The translations under genes and the position numbers were made by a program. The notes under the pieces are model-generated. The model was not told the DNA's origin and did not search any database. It saw only the letters and a program-made list of their open reading frames with translations. From Astrothelium macrocarpum (taxonomy: Eukaryota > Ascomycota > Dothideomycetes > Trypetheliales > Trypetheliaceae), in the NCBI GenBank assembly GCA_021030915.1, contig JAGEMR010000014.1:310001-374000 (forward strand): a DNA stretch of 64,000 nt. Direction: 5' to 3'. Numbering within the stretch: the stretch's first letter is position 1; each line of letters starts with the position of its first letter. Shown piece by piece: positions 10,867-22,343 of the stretch.

Positions 10867-13800
10867 ATGGCTTCCGCGGCGGGCGCCGGGGGCTTCTTTA
10901 GCCGGGGAAGTTCAGGAAACAATTCGTCAATGAGAGGTACGGGGATATTGCTGCCGTGACTGGGGTGAGACATGCTAAATTTGCGATCAGGACTGGTTTC
11001 GTTCATTGCGGATCTTAGAAATGCTCGAGCTCGCGAGCTGGAAGAAAAGAGGATCAACAAGGAGTTGGCAAATATACGGTCAGTTGGGCAGAATGAAAGC
11101 TCGAGTGATAAAGGCTGATAGTTAATGATTAGGCACAAGTTCAAGGGTGTGTGAATATCTACGGTTCGAAGCGACTCAGGGGGCTAATGTCGATCAGATG
11201 CAAGTCTTAATGGATATCAAAAGAAGAAATATGTTTGCAAGGTACGGCAAGCTTGGCCTTGGCATGTTAATCTGGGTTGACTTGATAAAGCTATTATACA
11301 TATACATCCTGGGCTGGAACGTCGATTTTGGTCATCTCGAAGCGGTGAATCTCGTTTCATCGAACAAATACTCGGAAAAGCAAATTGGATATCTGGCAGT
11401 TACTTTGTTTCTACACGAAGAACACGAGTTGCTTCATTTGGTGGTTAACAGTATTCGAAAAGATTTGATGGATCACAACGAACTGAACAATTGCTTGGCT
11501 CTTCATGCGATTGCCAATGTGGGAGGCAAAGAAATGGGAGAGGCCTTGAGCTCCGAAGTGCATCGTCTCCTTATTTCGCCGTAAGTTCGTCTGGGTCGAA
11601 CGTGCGCCTGATACTGATTTCCTGTAGCACTTCAAAACCGTTCGTGAAGAAGAAGGCTGCATTGACGCTTCTCCGATTGTTTCGCAAGCATCCGAACATA
11701 GTGCAGCTCGAATGGGCAGAGCGCATCATCTCACTCATGGACGATCCTGATACTGGAGTCGCTCTCTCCGTCACGTCGCTAGTGATGGCTTTGGTTCAGG
11801 AACACTCGGAGCAATACAAGACTAGCTATGTCAAGGCGGCAAGACGGTTAAAGCGGATCGTGGTCGAGAACGAGTGTCCGTCAGACTATCATTATTACAA
11901 AGTGCCATGTCCATGGCTACAGGTGAAACTCCTACGTCTTCTTCAATACTATTCGCCATCAGAGGATAGCCATATACGGGGACTTATTCGGGATTCCATC
12001 CAACACATTTTGGATTCTGCCATGGAAATGCCCAAAAACGTGCAGCAAAATAACGCCCAAAATGCTGTACTCTTCGAAGCCATCAACCTGACCATCCATC
12101 TCGACACTGAACATGACCTCATGGTTCAAATATCGACACGTCTTGGTAAGTTCATCCAGTCTCGTGAGACTAACGTAAGATATCTTGGACTTGAAGCCAT
12201 GACGCATCTTGCTGCACGAGCCGAGACTCTAGATCCGCTCAAGAAACACCAAAATATCATCCTTGGATCGCTACGCGATCGAGATATTAGCGTTAGACGA
12301 CAAGGCCTCGATCTTCTCTATAGCATGTGCGATCAGACCAACGCTCAGCCTATTGTTGGCGAACTTCTCAAATACCTACAGACTGCGGACTATGCAATAC
12401 GAGAAGAGATGGTGTTAAAAATTGCCATCCTTACCGAAAAGTATGCCACAGATATTCAATGGTATGTCAACATATCATTGCGACTGATCTCCATGGCTGG
12501 CGATCATGTCAGCGACGAAGTCTGGCAACGCGTCATCCAGATCGTGACCAACAACGAAGGACTTCAAGTTTATGCAGCACAAACTATTTTGCATTACGTA
12601 AAGGCAGACCACTGCCACGAAACGCTTGTGAAGATTGGAGGGTACTTGCTCGGAGAATTTGGCCATTTGATTGCCGACAATCCTGGTTGTAGTCCAATCG
12701 AGCAGTTTCTGGCATTGCAGTCAAAGCTACAAGGTTGCTCGTCAAGTACAAAAGCTATTCTATTGTCCTCGTTCATCAAATTCGTCAACCTGTTCCCCGA
12801 AATCAAGGATCAACTTCTTCAGGTGTTCAGGGTTTATAGCCTGACAATGGACTCTGAGCTGCAACAACGAGCCTGTGAATACCTTGCCCTTGCGACAATG
12901 CCCACGGATGATCTTTTGCGAACGGTTTGTGACGAGATGCCACCTTTTCCCGAACGAGCTTCTGCACTTCTATCGCGACTACATCAAAAGCATGCTGGTA
13001 CTAGTGACAAACGAACGTGGGTCATCGGCGGCAAAGACGCCAACATTGACTCCAAAGAGTTCCAATTAGCGCAACAAAAGACGGGCTTCAAACGTACACT
13101 CACAAATGGCGGTATCGGTACGTCTGCTCAGCAAGCCTCCGCAGAAACCAACGGCACAAATGGGACCAATGGCACCAACGGCGGTTCCCACGACCTTGCC
13201 GGTCTCGACATAGCATCCCCCTCCGACATCAAACCACCGAACCTCGCCAGCGCTGCGCACCTCAGCCCAGACTGGGAGGTCGGCTACAACCGACTGCTCC
13301 TCCGCGCCGAAGGCGTGCTCTACGAAGACGCACAAGTGCAAATCGGGCTGCGCTCAGAGTACCGCGGCGAGCGAGGGTGCGTGATCCTGTACTTCACCAA
13401 CAAGTCGTCCTTCCCGATCGACTCGTTCACGACGACGCTCGACAACCGCGCGGCCGAGCAGGTGGCCGTCGACCTCAAGAGCCTGCCGGACACGGCGCTC
13501 GCGCCCGACGGCCAGACGCAGCAGATGATCATGTTCGAGGCGCGCCACGCCTTCGCCGACGCGCCCACCATGCGCATCTCGTACCTCGCGGGCGCGCTGC
13601 AGGCGCTGACGCTGCAGCTGCCCGTCGTGCTGCACAAGTACATGAGCCCTGCGGAGCTGACCGCGGATGATTTCTTCAAGCGCTGGAAGCAGATTGGCGG
13701 CGCGCCGAGGGAGGCGCAGAAGGTATTTGGGCTGGTGGGGTTGGGGAAGGGGGGGAAGAGGATCGATGCGCAGTTTACGAGGGAGACGGTGCAGGGGTTC

Positions 13801-14082
13801 AACTGGGGGGTGTTGGATGGGGTGGATCCGAATGGGAAGAATTTGGTGGGGGCAACGGTGTTGCATACGCAGAGTGGGAAGTTTGGATGCTTGTTGAGGC
13901 TAGAGCCGAATTATGACACTATGGTATGGAACACTCCCTTTCCCTTGGAGATTCTGATTGCAGAGTAACGCTGACAATACTTGCAGATGTATCGTGTGAC
14001 GATCCGAGCAACGGACGAAAGCGTCCCTCCGATTTTGCTAAGACTCATGGAGGATCGACTCTCTCAAGGCGTTTCTGCATGA
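10867..14082 (+). CDS. APL3: AP-2 adaptor complex subunit alpha (alpha-adaptin)
   Basis: Seven exons: 10867-10936, 10991-11078, 11133-11146, 11198-11241, 11291-11580, 11628-13923 and 13987-14082, total 965 aa, a usual length. All phases agree. The N-terminal trunk is unmistakable (MRGLVSFIADLRNARAREL, HLEAVNLVSSNKYSEKQIGY, FLHEEHELLHLVVNSIRKDL), followed by HEAT-like repeats to about residue 620, a hinge with an NGTNGTNGTNG run, and the ear/appendage domain. The last exon restores the family's end (MYRVTIRATDESVPPILLRLMEDRL); reading through its intron would stop early at 13968. Exon 3 is only 14 nt. Alpha-adaptin is a large chain of the plasma-membrane clathrin adaptor; it binds PtdIns(4,5)P2 and recruits clathrin and accessory factors in endocytosis. 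In filamentous fungi AP-2 also works in polar growth. Base composition of the ear region is noticeably GC-richer than the trunk. Confidence 0.97.
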
Positions 14083-14337
14083 GCGTATACATATTTTCCT
14101 CGCAGATACCACTTTTCCTTTTGTTTTCCGCGAATCTTGGTGCGCAAGGCATGAGAATGATTGATTCACGGATGGCATTGAGAGTTACCATTTGTCGACG
14201 CGCGTCCTGTCTTGATTGCACAATCATCAGAACAGAGACAGCGCACCTTTGTACATAGCTGCATCCCAAACCCAAACATAAAAATTCTTGTCTTCATCCC
14301 CCCCAACCAAAGCCCACCGTATCCCCATATCCCCATC

Positions 14338-15463
14338 TCACCCCTTCCCCCCCTCCACCTCATCCTTCACCCTCGCCTCCCCCTTCGGCGGCCTCTCCCC
14401 AAAGATCCCCGTACCGACCCTCACCTCATCACTCCCCTGCCTAATTGCAGCCTCAAAATCCCCACTCATCCCCATACTCAACTCCAGCCCTCCTCCTTCC
14501 TCCAACCCCAGCTCGCGCACCACCCGATCCCGCACAGCCCGCAGCGTCTCAAAATCCTCATTCTCCGTCTCCGCCGTCGTCGCCTGCGACCGCGCAATCG
14601 CGCCGATCGTCATCAGCCCCGCGACGCGCAGCCGCGGACACTGCGCGCCGATGGAGCGCACCAGCTGCGCGGCCTCGTCCGGCTCGACCCCGGATTTAGA
14701 CGCCTCGGCGGACGTGTTGACTTGCACTAGGATGCGCAGCCGGTCATGTTGTGGTTCTTGCCCATCGTCGCCTGCTTCATCAGCTATGGTGGTGGTGGTG
14801 GTGTTGGTGTCGCTGCTCGGCGCGTCGGTACTGCGCTGCTGCTGCTGCTGCTCCAAGAGCAGGCGTCGCCCTTCGTCTAGCTGTGTGGCTTTCTTGAGCG
14901 TGTCGACGCTGCTGACGCACCAGAGGTTCGGCACGTGTTGGGCGAGCGGCTTGCATTTGTTGGATTGTAGGGCGCCGATGAAGTGCCAACGGATGGAACG
15001 GGGGAGGAGGGCGGCTTTTTCGGTGAGCTCTTGGGCGTAGTTTTCGCCGAAGTGGGTTTGGGGTTCGGGAGAGGAGGATGAAGGGGAGGAGGAGGAAGGG
15101 GGAGCGGGTTGGTGGAGGGCGAGGATATCGGAGGCTGGTTTGAGTTTGGAGACGGCGATGAGGCGGACCTGGTCGTCAGAGTTGCATTAGTACTTTGTCT
15201 CTTTCTTCAGCAATGGTGATTGTTCCATGCGAAATTCGGGAGCCTGCTGTATGAATCCAAGGAGATTGGTTGAAGATGTACATAGTTCTAGATGATTTTT
15301 CTATAAGGAAACAAAATGGCAAACCAACCGATTTCCCACCTCCTCTACCAGCACTTGCAGCCTGGACTCGTTGCCTTACAGCATGAAGGTTCTCGAGTAG
15401 TTGCGCGGCTCGTTGAGGATTTATCTGCATGCCCTGGGTGGTATCGCTGTCGTTGGTGGTCAT
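14338..15463 (-). CDS. Pyridoxal-phosphate homeostasis protein (YggS/PROSC family)
   Basis: Two exons, 15329-15463 and 14338-15168, 321 aa. The 160-nt intron has a less common donor (GTTGGT) but the join gives KSVRLIAVSKLKP, the family's PLP-binding Lys motif. Other hallmarks follow in order: HFGENYAQEL, WHFIGALQSNK, and the C-terminal GMSGDFEAAI and GSDEVRVGTGIFGERP. Members bind PLP on a single TIM-barrel domain without known catalysis and keep free PLP in balance. The protein is longer than the usual 230-260 aa because of a Gln5 plus Thr5-containing low-complexity insert (about residues 150-190) and a charged tail. It converges on the AP-2 gene, their ends lying 255 bp apart. Confidence 0.92.
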
Positions 15464-17088
15464 GATTATAGCTACAGGTTCTTCGGAACAGGGCTGCTTA
15501 GGGAGCTACTATAGGATGACAAGCTGATTTAAAGTGTGCTCTTCACCTTATGTTCGCTTCTTACCAGTAAGCGAGAAGATTGTGCACATATTTCTAGTTT
15601 CGCCTTGTGTTTCGTATTTTTATTATCCATTGAAGAGCCTTTTCGGGCCAACCCTCTCGAAGCTTACTGGGAGTTGCAAATGTTTGGCCCTCCAATTCCC
15701 ACCTACCTCCACAAGGCTCCAGACTATCTTGAAGATGAAAAGCAGCCGCTATTTGCGTCTTCGCTGCGGCTATCGTTCCTTCTATTCCCAAGTCCAACAT
15801 GTCACATTGCCTATATCTCACACTTGTTGCACTTCTTACAAAGGCAAGAAAACTCTTTGGAGGCATATTACAAAGAGGAAAAAGAAGAAATGCAAGCTGC
15901 TTTCGAGACGTTGGGTCCAATCTTTGCATGCAGCGGTCTTGTTTATATCGTCTTCTCTCTGAGTTGTGTAGCTCCCGACCTCTTCAGCCTCGGTTTCCTG
16001 TCCTTGACTTTGGCATATTGACGTAAATTCGGACACTGCTCCTAAGCAGTCTTCGGCTCAAAGCCTCCTCATCAATATATATATAGTCCTCCTTTCGCCA
16101 ACACATTCGTTTATGGTATATCGTAGTCAAGGCACCTATGCTCTCCTGCGCACCAGAATTGTCTATGCCGTTCACATCAATTTTTGTCCCAAGCACCTCC
16201 ACATGTACTTCTTCAGCTTCTGCCCACCGCTCTTAATTTTGACTAGCTCAACCGCTCGTCAGTATCCAGCCTTCTTCCCATTAGGGATGTTCCAAAATCA
16301 TGAAGATCCCCATGCTGCGCTTCCTCAACCACTCCTAGGAAGGTGAAGAAATCCCAAGAGTCAGGTTCGACTTGCAGCACTTGTAAAGAAGAATAGGCAA
16401 AATACCGAGATTTGAAGAAAACCGAACCACTGCTTATGGACATTTTAAACGACCATGTCTACAACTGAAAGCTGGAACAGCGCTCATGAACCAAGTAGAA
16501 TATGTTCTGAGCCCATCTGCTCCGAAAGAAAAAGAATATGGCAGAGCAAAAATATGAGACTGAGGCCCAAGGTCGACCAACATATACTAAGCTCAGATTT
16601 GCACCGCCATAAGTTCTGTACTGCTTAGTCAGTGCTTGCTCTTCAAGAGCGGATGCTTAGGTTCCAAAGTGGAGATGGGCTTTCAAGGTGTAAATCCAGA
16701 GGAAGAACATATCGCTCATATCACTATATGTTAGTTATGTTATGCAGTGCGGAAGCAAGGACACACTCAGGGTGCCGAGCACTCCGAAACATAGTAGAAC
16801 TTTAGTCGCCGACGAAAAATTAGATTCCATCATGATATCAATTTCGTCTCTCGTTCACTATACGCAACTCAGACGACTTTCGCTAATTTTGATGATCAAA
16901 CAGAACAGCATTCGTTCGTTGAAGTACAAATATGACGCTGTCTCAGGGACACCAGCCCTCGGCAAGCATCGTACCCTCCGTTTATATGCGCTTTGGATAA
17001 CCAGCCGAGAGACCACTGCTCTCCCCCAATGCCATGGGTATCAATCTTTCATTACGAGAAAACGTGCTTTACAGATGACCGCTCTTTC
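15464..17088. other. Gene-poor 1.6 kb, nothing assigned
   Basis: Several overlapping frames of 70-160 codons occur on both strands (for example 15536-16021 plus and 15984-16202 minus), but none has domain character, and no convincing splice chain links them. A decayed gene is possible. I could not name one. Confidence 0.35.
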
Positions 17089-18737
17089 TCAAACCTTTTT
17101 TGCAATCGTCCAGTCGCTCTTCACCATCCGGGAAAGGGAAATGAGCGCAGTACCCGTAATGGACATGAGACCACCAAACATCCACACGTATTTCCAGCCA
17201 GCTGCGTTGAGGATCCATCCACATGCAGGGGTGCCGATGAGAAGGCCGATACTGGTGATCGTGAATCCCATTCCCATGCGGGTTCCTATCAAGGCCCGGT
17301 TTGGTGATAATGCGACAAATATGGTTGGTGGCAGGGAAACAAAAGTCCCTGAAAAGAACCCGTAAAGAATAGTGACGACTATGATCCCGCCAGTATTGTG
17401 GGTGCCAATGAGAATGAAATTCAAGATGCTCGTCATTAAACTGCAAGGAGCGAGCATATTGTAGGGCCCAACCTTGTCAGCTATTATGTTTGGAATAGCT
17501 CGGCCGAATATACTTGCAGCGTTGAGGATGGAGATCAGATAAAAACCCAAATTCGGACTCATGATTCCCGTGTCGATGGAATACGATTCAATGTAGAAGA
17601 AAGGGGCATAGAGTCCCATGAAACCTGTGAAGCATCCAAGAACGAAGATCACATATGCAGGTTCTGTCAAGGCAGTCCAGTCCACTATTTTGCGTTTCTG
17701 AGCAGGAAAGACTCGGACTTTCATCACCAAATTGGGAATTAAAAGAGTAGCAAGCAATACGAAGCCGATAATACGAGTCGCCCATCCGAAACCAACCTCT
17801 GGAATAAGCTTATAGAGCATGATGGGGTATATGACACCGCCTGGGGAAAAGAAAATCAGCATGGTTTCGCGAACAGAGAAGAACATCTTGGGAGGGAAGT
17901 TTACCAAGGCTACTGCCAGCAGCAGCTATCCCCATGGCAGTTGCAATCTTTGTGGTAAAGTACTGCGAAATGATGGCGACGCTTGGCACGAACAGGCAGC
18001 CAGCACCGATGCCAACGCAGAAAGCTTGTGCAAGTATGACTTGGTAGTATTCTTTGCACAACGAAAGCATCATTTGTCCAAATACGACGAGAAAGGACCC
18101 GGTTCCCAGCAGTAGCTTGAAATAGCCTGCATCATATATGGGTCCTGTCAATGCACCGATGAAGAGCAGCAATGTGGCCTGGACAGAGCCAATCCATGAG
18201 ATATCAGACGCGCTGTATTTGGAAAGGATACCAGTCTCGTAATATGTTTGATAAACGCCAAAGGTATTTATGACACCCCTATGCAAGAGATGAGCAATTC
18301 ATTCGATCGACGACCCCTTTGAAATTGGATTCTCATTTTGCAAGACACCAACTGATCCAAAGTGAAGACGCAGCAATCACTTCTCGTGCTCTTGTGCCAC
18401 GTCCACTCAGTGGTTGAGAAAGCACTCACCATGAGTTGAAAAACAAGAAGAAAGCACCTAGCACTTGCAACCAGGCTTGCAAACCTCCATTAGGAATTGA
18501 ACCCATATTGTGTATCGATTGTTTCGCCGAAACCTGTGTTGCTTGCTTCTCTGTGTTCCCTTTATCTCCAATCAATTCTCCCGTCTCTTTCTGCTGAGCA
18601 TGCTGTTCCATATCCTCTTGCACGGGAGCCCCGTTTGCAAAATCGTTCACACTATGTTCTTCTCCTCTGCTGTCCTTCTCGATATCACCGTCTTCAATGG
18701 TCGACTGCGAGCCCTGGACATCGTCGGCTACCACCAT
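17089..18737 (-). CDS. MFS transporter, monocarboxylate-porter (MCT) family
   Basis: Three exons, 18430-18737, 17905-18278 and 17089-17840, give 477 aa with consistent phases; introns are 151 and 64 nt. The first ~80 residues are acidic and hydrophilic. Twelve hydrophobic segments follow, beginning with PNGGLQAWLQVLGAFFLFFNSWG, the typical first helix of fungal MCT/MCH proteins, then NTFGVYQTYYE and SWIGSVQATLLLFIGALTGPIYD. Known fungal members carry monocarboxylates (yeast Jen/Mch type), riboflavin (Mch5) or unknown substrates; the substrate here cannot be read from sequence. The gene sits at the left edge of the metabolite region and could be part of it or not. The stop at 17089 is in frame after KSDWTIAKKV. 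Confidence 0.88.
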
Positions 18738-20697
18738 GACGGCGGCTAGAGATACGGCACAGCGAGGGGAGCAAGGGAGGATTAGTGATCGGTCGTAAGG
18801 GAAAATTATCTCCGAGCCAGCGCTATAGGGATGAAGGATGAATAGAGGGAGTGAGAAGGCTTGCAGTTAGCTTGCGTTTAATAAGAATAAGCCAGGACAG
18901 TAACGGTGAAAAGTCAGCAGTCAAGAGCGAAATGTGGATATGGAATAGCAAGTTTCGCTTTGCGATTAGTAGGCCGGTGTGGGCTGCTACCAGGCACCAG
19001 ATTAGGCAGGTACGGCGGCAAGGATGTGAGCTCTCTCCGCTCCGTCTCTACCAATGAAGGCTGCTTTGAAATGGGTGCTTGGAAATAAAGAGTCGTCGCT
19101 GGAGCGGAGCCAATGCCGTGCCCGCTTATTTCGTCTACAGCCACTCCCGCGCTCCCATGCATGCACGACATTGTTGGCTCACGTTGGTTTTGTTGGTTGC
19201 CACTGTCCACGGGTCGTTCCATTTCCACTTGAGCGTGCTTGAGCTTTCATCGGTTTTGAATCAATTCTCGTATCCGCTGTTTCGGTGTTCTTTCATCGTT
19301 GTACGCACATCTGAACTCAATCTTCGCCTATCGAGATGCACAACAGCATGCAGCCTCGCTGTAATTACGGCTCGGTCGATAGTGCATCGATCGATGGCCA
19401 GCTAGCCACTTCCGTCACTCCTGCGCAGCTAACTCGCATACGCTCACCGCACTCGTCCTATCCAGCCGCAGAATCTTTTCCTTGTCACATGCAGCTTTCT
19501 TTTTTTTTTAACCCGTCTTTACGTGTGCGGTACACCCGCCCAGTCAGGTAGTGTTCTAGCGAGCCCTGCATGACTCTCCCCCTGCGGATTTCGGCACACT
19601 CCGTCGCTATCGCTCGGCCCCCCGGACTCCGTGGAAAGCCTTGAAACATTTCAGCCTCTATTCAGCTATTTGAGCAACTGTTGAAGATGTTTCGTATTGA
19701 TTCGGCTATATTTCACCCTGATCACCCTGGCTTTACCGAGTATCCGAGTCGCTTTGTAACCTGCAACATTCTCTCGTCCCGTGGAGCGAGGGATGCATTG
19801 TCTGGCCGGGATCAATCCACAGCATTTTCCACGCGAAACCATTTGCCCTTTCTCTAATCCGCTTTCAGCGTCACATGTCACATGTCACATTTTCTCTCGT
19901 CCAACCGCCGACATGACTCCAAGAAAACTCCATCAAGATATACGTTATCCAGCACGTCATGACGCCTAGTCGTGTAGAGATGAATTCTCTATGACCAATC
20001 CATAACCCACCCTTTGACAATCACTCCATCTTCGATACGTGGCAATATTAAGTTGAAGTCGTAATTGCGCGTATTTCCCGGCGAATTTAGAGGGCTGATG
20101 TAACTGCAATCTATGCAGGAGATAGGCTCGCTCAAGGTGTGATTATCAACATTTCTTGCTAAAATAGTTATTTTCTGAGCCTGCAAAAGGGCGTTGTCAT
20201 TGTTTTCACTATACGATACAATCAAGACTTGCTCGCGGTTGTGTGCACTGTTCGGGCCTACATCGGTTCACCTATGGGAAAGTATATTAGCCCGTCGCCG
20301 TAGTGGATACGGTAGTAGTGCAAGGCCGATTGTGACAAGGACTAAGTAGATACACACCAGCTTACTGGTATTAAATACATAATCCAAATTTCATGCTTAA
20401 TTTACGGTAAACCCTCTCAAGGTTTTGAAGCAGGAAAAGGTTAAGTGGGGATAACTGGTCCCCATCATCTGGAGTCAAAGACATTTAGATTCGTGTTCGG
20501 TCGGTTCGACCGAGTTTCGATATGGCTGTCTCAAATGTCTCTCGATCGGGTACACGACTACATAAAAGAACACTTCAGGGAGCCATACGTACAATCTCTC
20601 CTGACCCTCTAAAGATTGGAATACCCAGAACAATCACAATATGTGCATAATCATGCTCATGCGTATTTCATTCAATCTGTTTACAAGAAGTCTGCCT
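18738..20697. other. Intergenic 2 kb
   Basis: Contains the promoter of the MCT-type gene at its left end. A poly-T strip occurs near 19500-19512. No gene, RNA or mobile element was recognised. Confidence 0.4.
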
Positions 20698-22343
20698 TCA
20701 ATTATTCCTGCAAAATCTTCCATCGCTATCCGCTACCCACGCTTCACTGCCCACAGCCGTATTCGCAATAACAAATCCGTTGGATCATGCATCCTTTTTA
20801 TGTTTCTCAACCTCTCGTAGTTGGCGCCGTAAAAGCTCTGCTGCCAATCCTTCTGCTGGAAGTTGGCTTCGTTCAGATATGCACCTCCATCCGGCGCCAG
20901 AGCGGCCAAGGCCGGCACTGTCTCTACGAGCAGGTAGTCGTCAGCAGCTATGTTGGGCTTGAGTGTGTCGTTGAAATCCCACAGTGCAAACGCCAGCACT
21001 GACACGATAGCGTTACGCCAGGCAGGGAGTACGGCGTTGGATGATGGGCTGTTTCTGGCAAAAGCGTGGTTGGCGTTCAATGCTATACCGCCAGTCACGA
21101 AGCCACCTCCAAGATATACACTTAGCTTCATCGCTTCGATCAAAGCTGCGTTCGACGTCGCGTGTTGAACTACGCTTCGAAGGATTGACCTGCCGGCGAG
21201 AGACACATCGATGAGTTTGATCAAAGGATTTCCATATGGTAAGGGCCTAATATAATGGTTGAAATGCTCGAGGTAGCTAGGGAAGGACGTGATGGACAAC
21301 GTGAACAGCATGCCCGGTCCTTTAAGTTTGGACAGCAAGGGCTGCAACAGGGCTGATACCTCGTCTTTGCTGCTTCCTGATAAAGTCAATGGAATGACAA
21401 TGAAGCTTGTGTTCGTCAAAGAGTGAAGAGCAGAAGCTCCAGCATCGACAGTTCCCGGGAGAGCAGCATGAAACTCGGTAATCGCTTCCCGGAAAGTCTC
21501 ATCGAAAATGCCAGTCTTGTTAAATGAGAGACTGGCGCCACCTACGACACCATCTTCGAAAGCTTTCACTGTCGCAGAGACAACGACGCCAAAGGTATCG
21601 CCTCCATCTCCACTGAGAGCGCAATACAGATCTGCGTTCTGGGTTGGCGATGCAACAAGATGTGTCCCATTAGCGGTCACCAGCTCCCATTCAAGAGTTC
21701 GATCGGCCCAAGTACACCTCGTCCAGCCGATTTACCAAGATAGCTGAAGCTTGTGAGCAAAAAAACACCCGAAAAACAGCCAAGCTTACTCGTGCCCTGT
21801 ATTTTTAACCACAACCCTAATATTGTGTTCTTGCGCGAAGAAAGGTCCCGCAGCAGCATCAGCTGGGGAGCTTATGTTGACCGAGTAATCTACGTAATTT
21901 TCGAGGTTGCATAGGTGTGATCTGGGAGTAAATGGATCACGGCTCCGGTTTTGCCAGTATAGGGCCATGAACTCGGATGCGTAGGGATAGCTGACTCCAT
22001 CAGTGAAGGCTTCGTCTTTTTGCCCTATTCGATGTCACGGTTCTCTAAGCGGCTGTGATCTTGCAAAACTAACTTACTGGATTTGAGGTAAAGCCCATTG
22101 TGTTGCAAGAGCAGCGTATACTGTCTCGTTAGTATTTGGATCGTTGCACACTAATGCGAGTGGAGTTGTTGCAATCAATCTTCCTTCTGCGGTTGCATTC
22201 AAACTGAATCACTGTTGGTGAATCGGCCAACAAGTGCCTTCTGGCATACAACGACATTTAGATGTAGCATTGTATGCCAACGTCAATGGGATGGAGATGA
22301 GCAATCGCAATACAGTGAAATTGAGCATAAAGGTGGAAAGCAT
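20698..22343 (-). pseudogene. Broken FAD-linked (BBE-type) oxidoreductase
   Basis: Three exons can be traced: 22078-22343, 21790-21990 and about 20698-21743. The N-terminus has a signal peptide and the CRCMPEGTCWP motif; exon 2 has RDPFTPRSHLC and KNTGH, the His that binds FAD covalently; exon 3 has LEWELVTANGTHLVA and FGVV, then the C-terminal substrate half. Four lesions break it. A TGA at 22209-22211 falls where relatives usually have Trp. About 75-85 residues between LGKSAGRG and GADRTLEW are missing from the DNA, including the Cys that forms the second FAD bond in this family. The frame shifts at that junction (about 21690-21715). One base is lost near 20775-20785, moving the normal ending (NTAVGSEAW..DGRFC, to 20698) out of frame. 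Relatives oxidise alcohols or close rings on small molecules. It is probably an inactive former member of the cluster. Confidence 0.85.

Noticed and set aside
10845..11144. Minus-strand frame opposite the 5' end of AP-2 alpha
   Set aside because: It runs antisense to the four first exons and introns of a certain gene.
16742..17365. 207-codon plus-strand frame at the 3' end of the MCT-type gene
   Set aside because: Its right half is antisense to the transporter exon and its left half is not protein-like.
21791..22077. Acceptor at the GAATAG next to exon 2 of the BBE gene
   Set aside because: It gives a wrong phase and a stop codon; the acceptor at GGAGTCAG restores PQIHYPYASEFM, matching the family, so this border is not a lesion.
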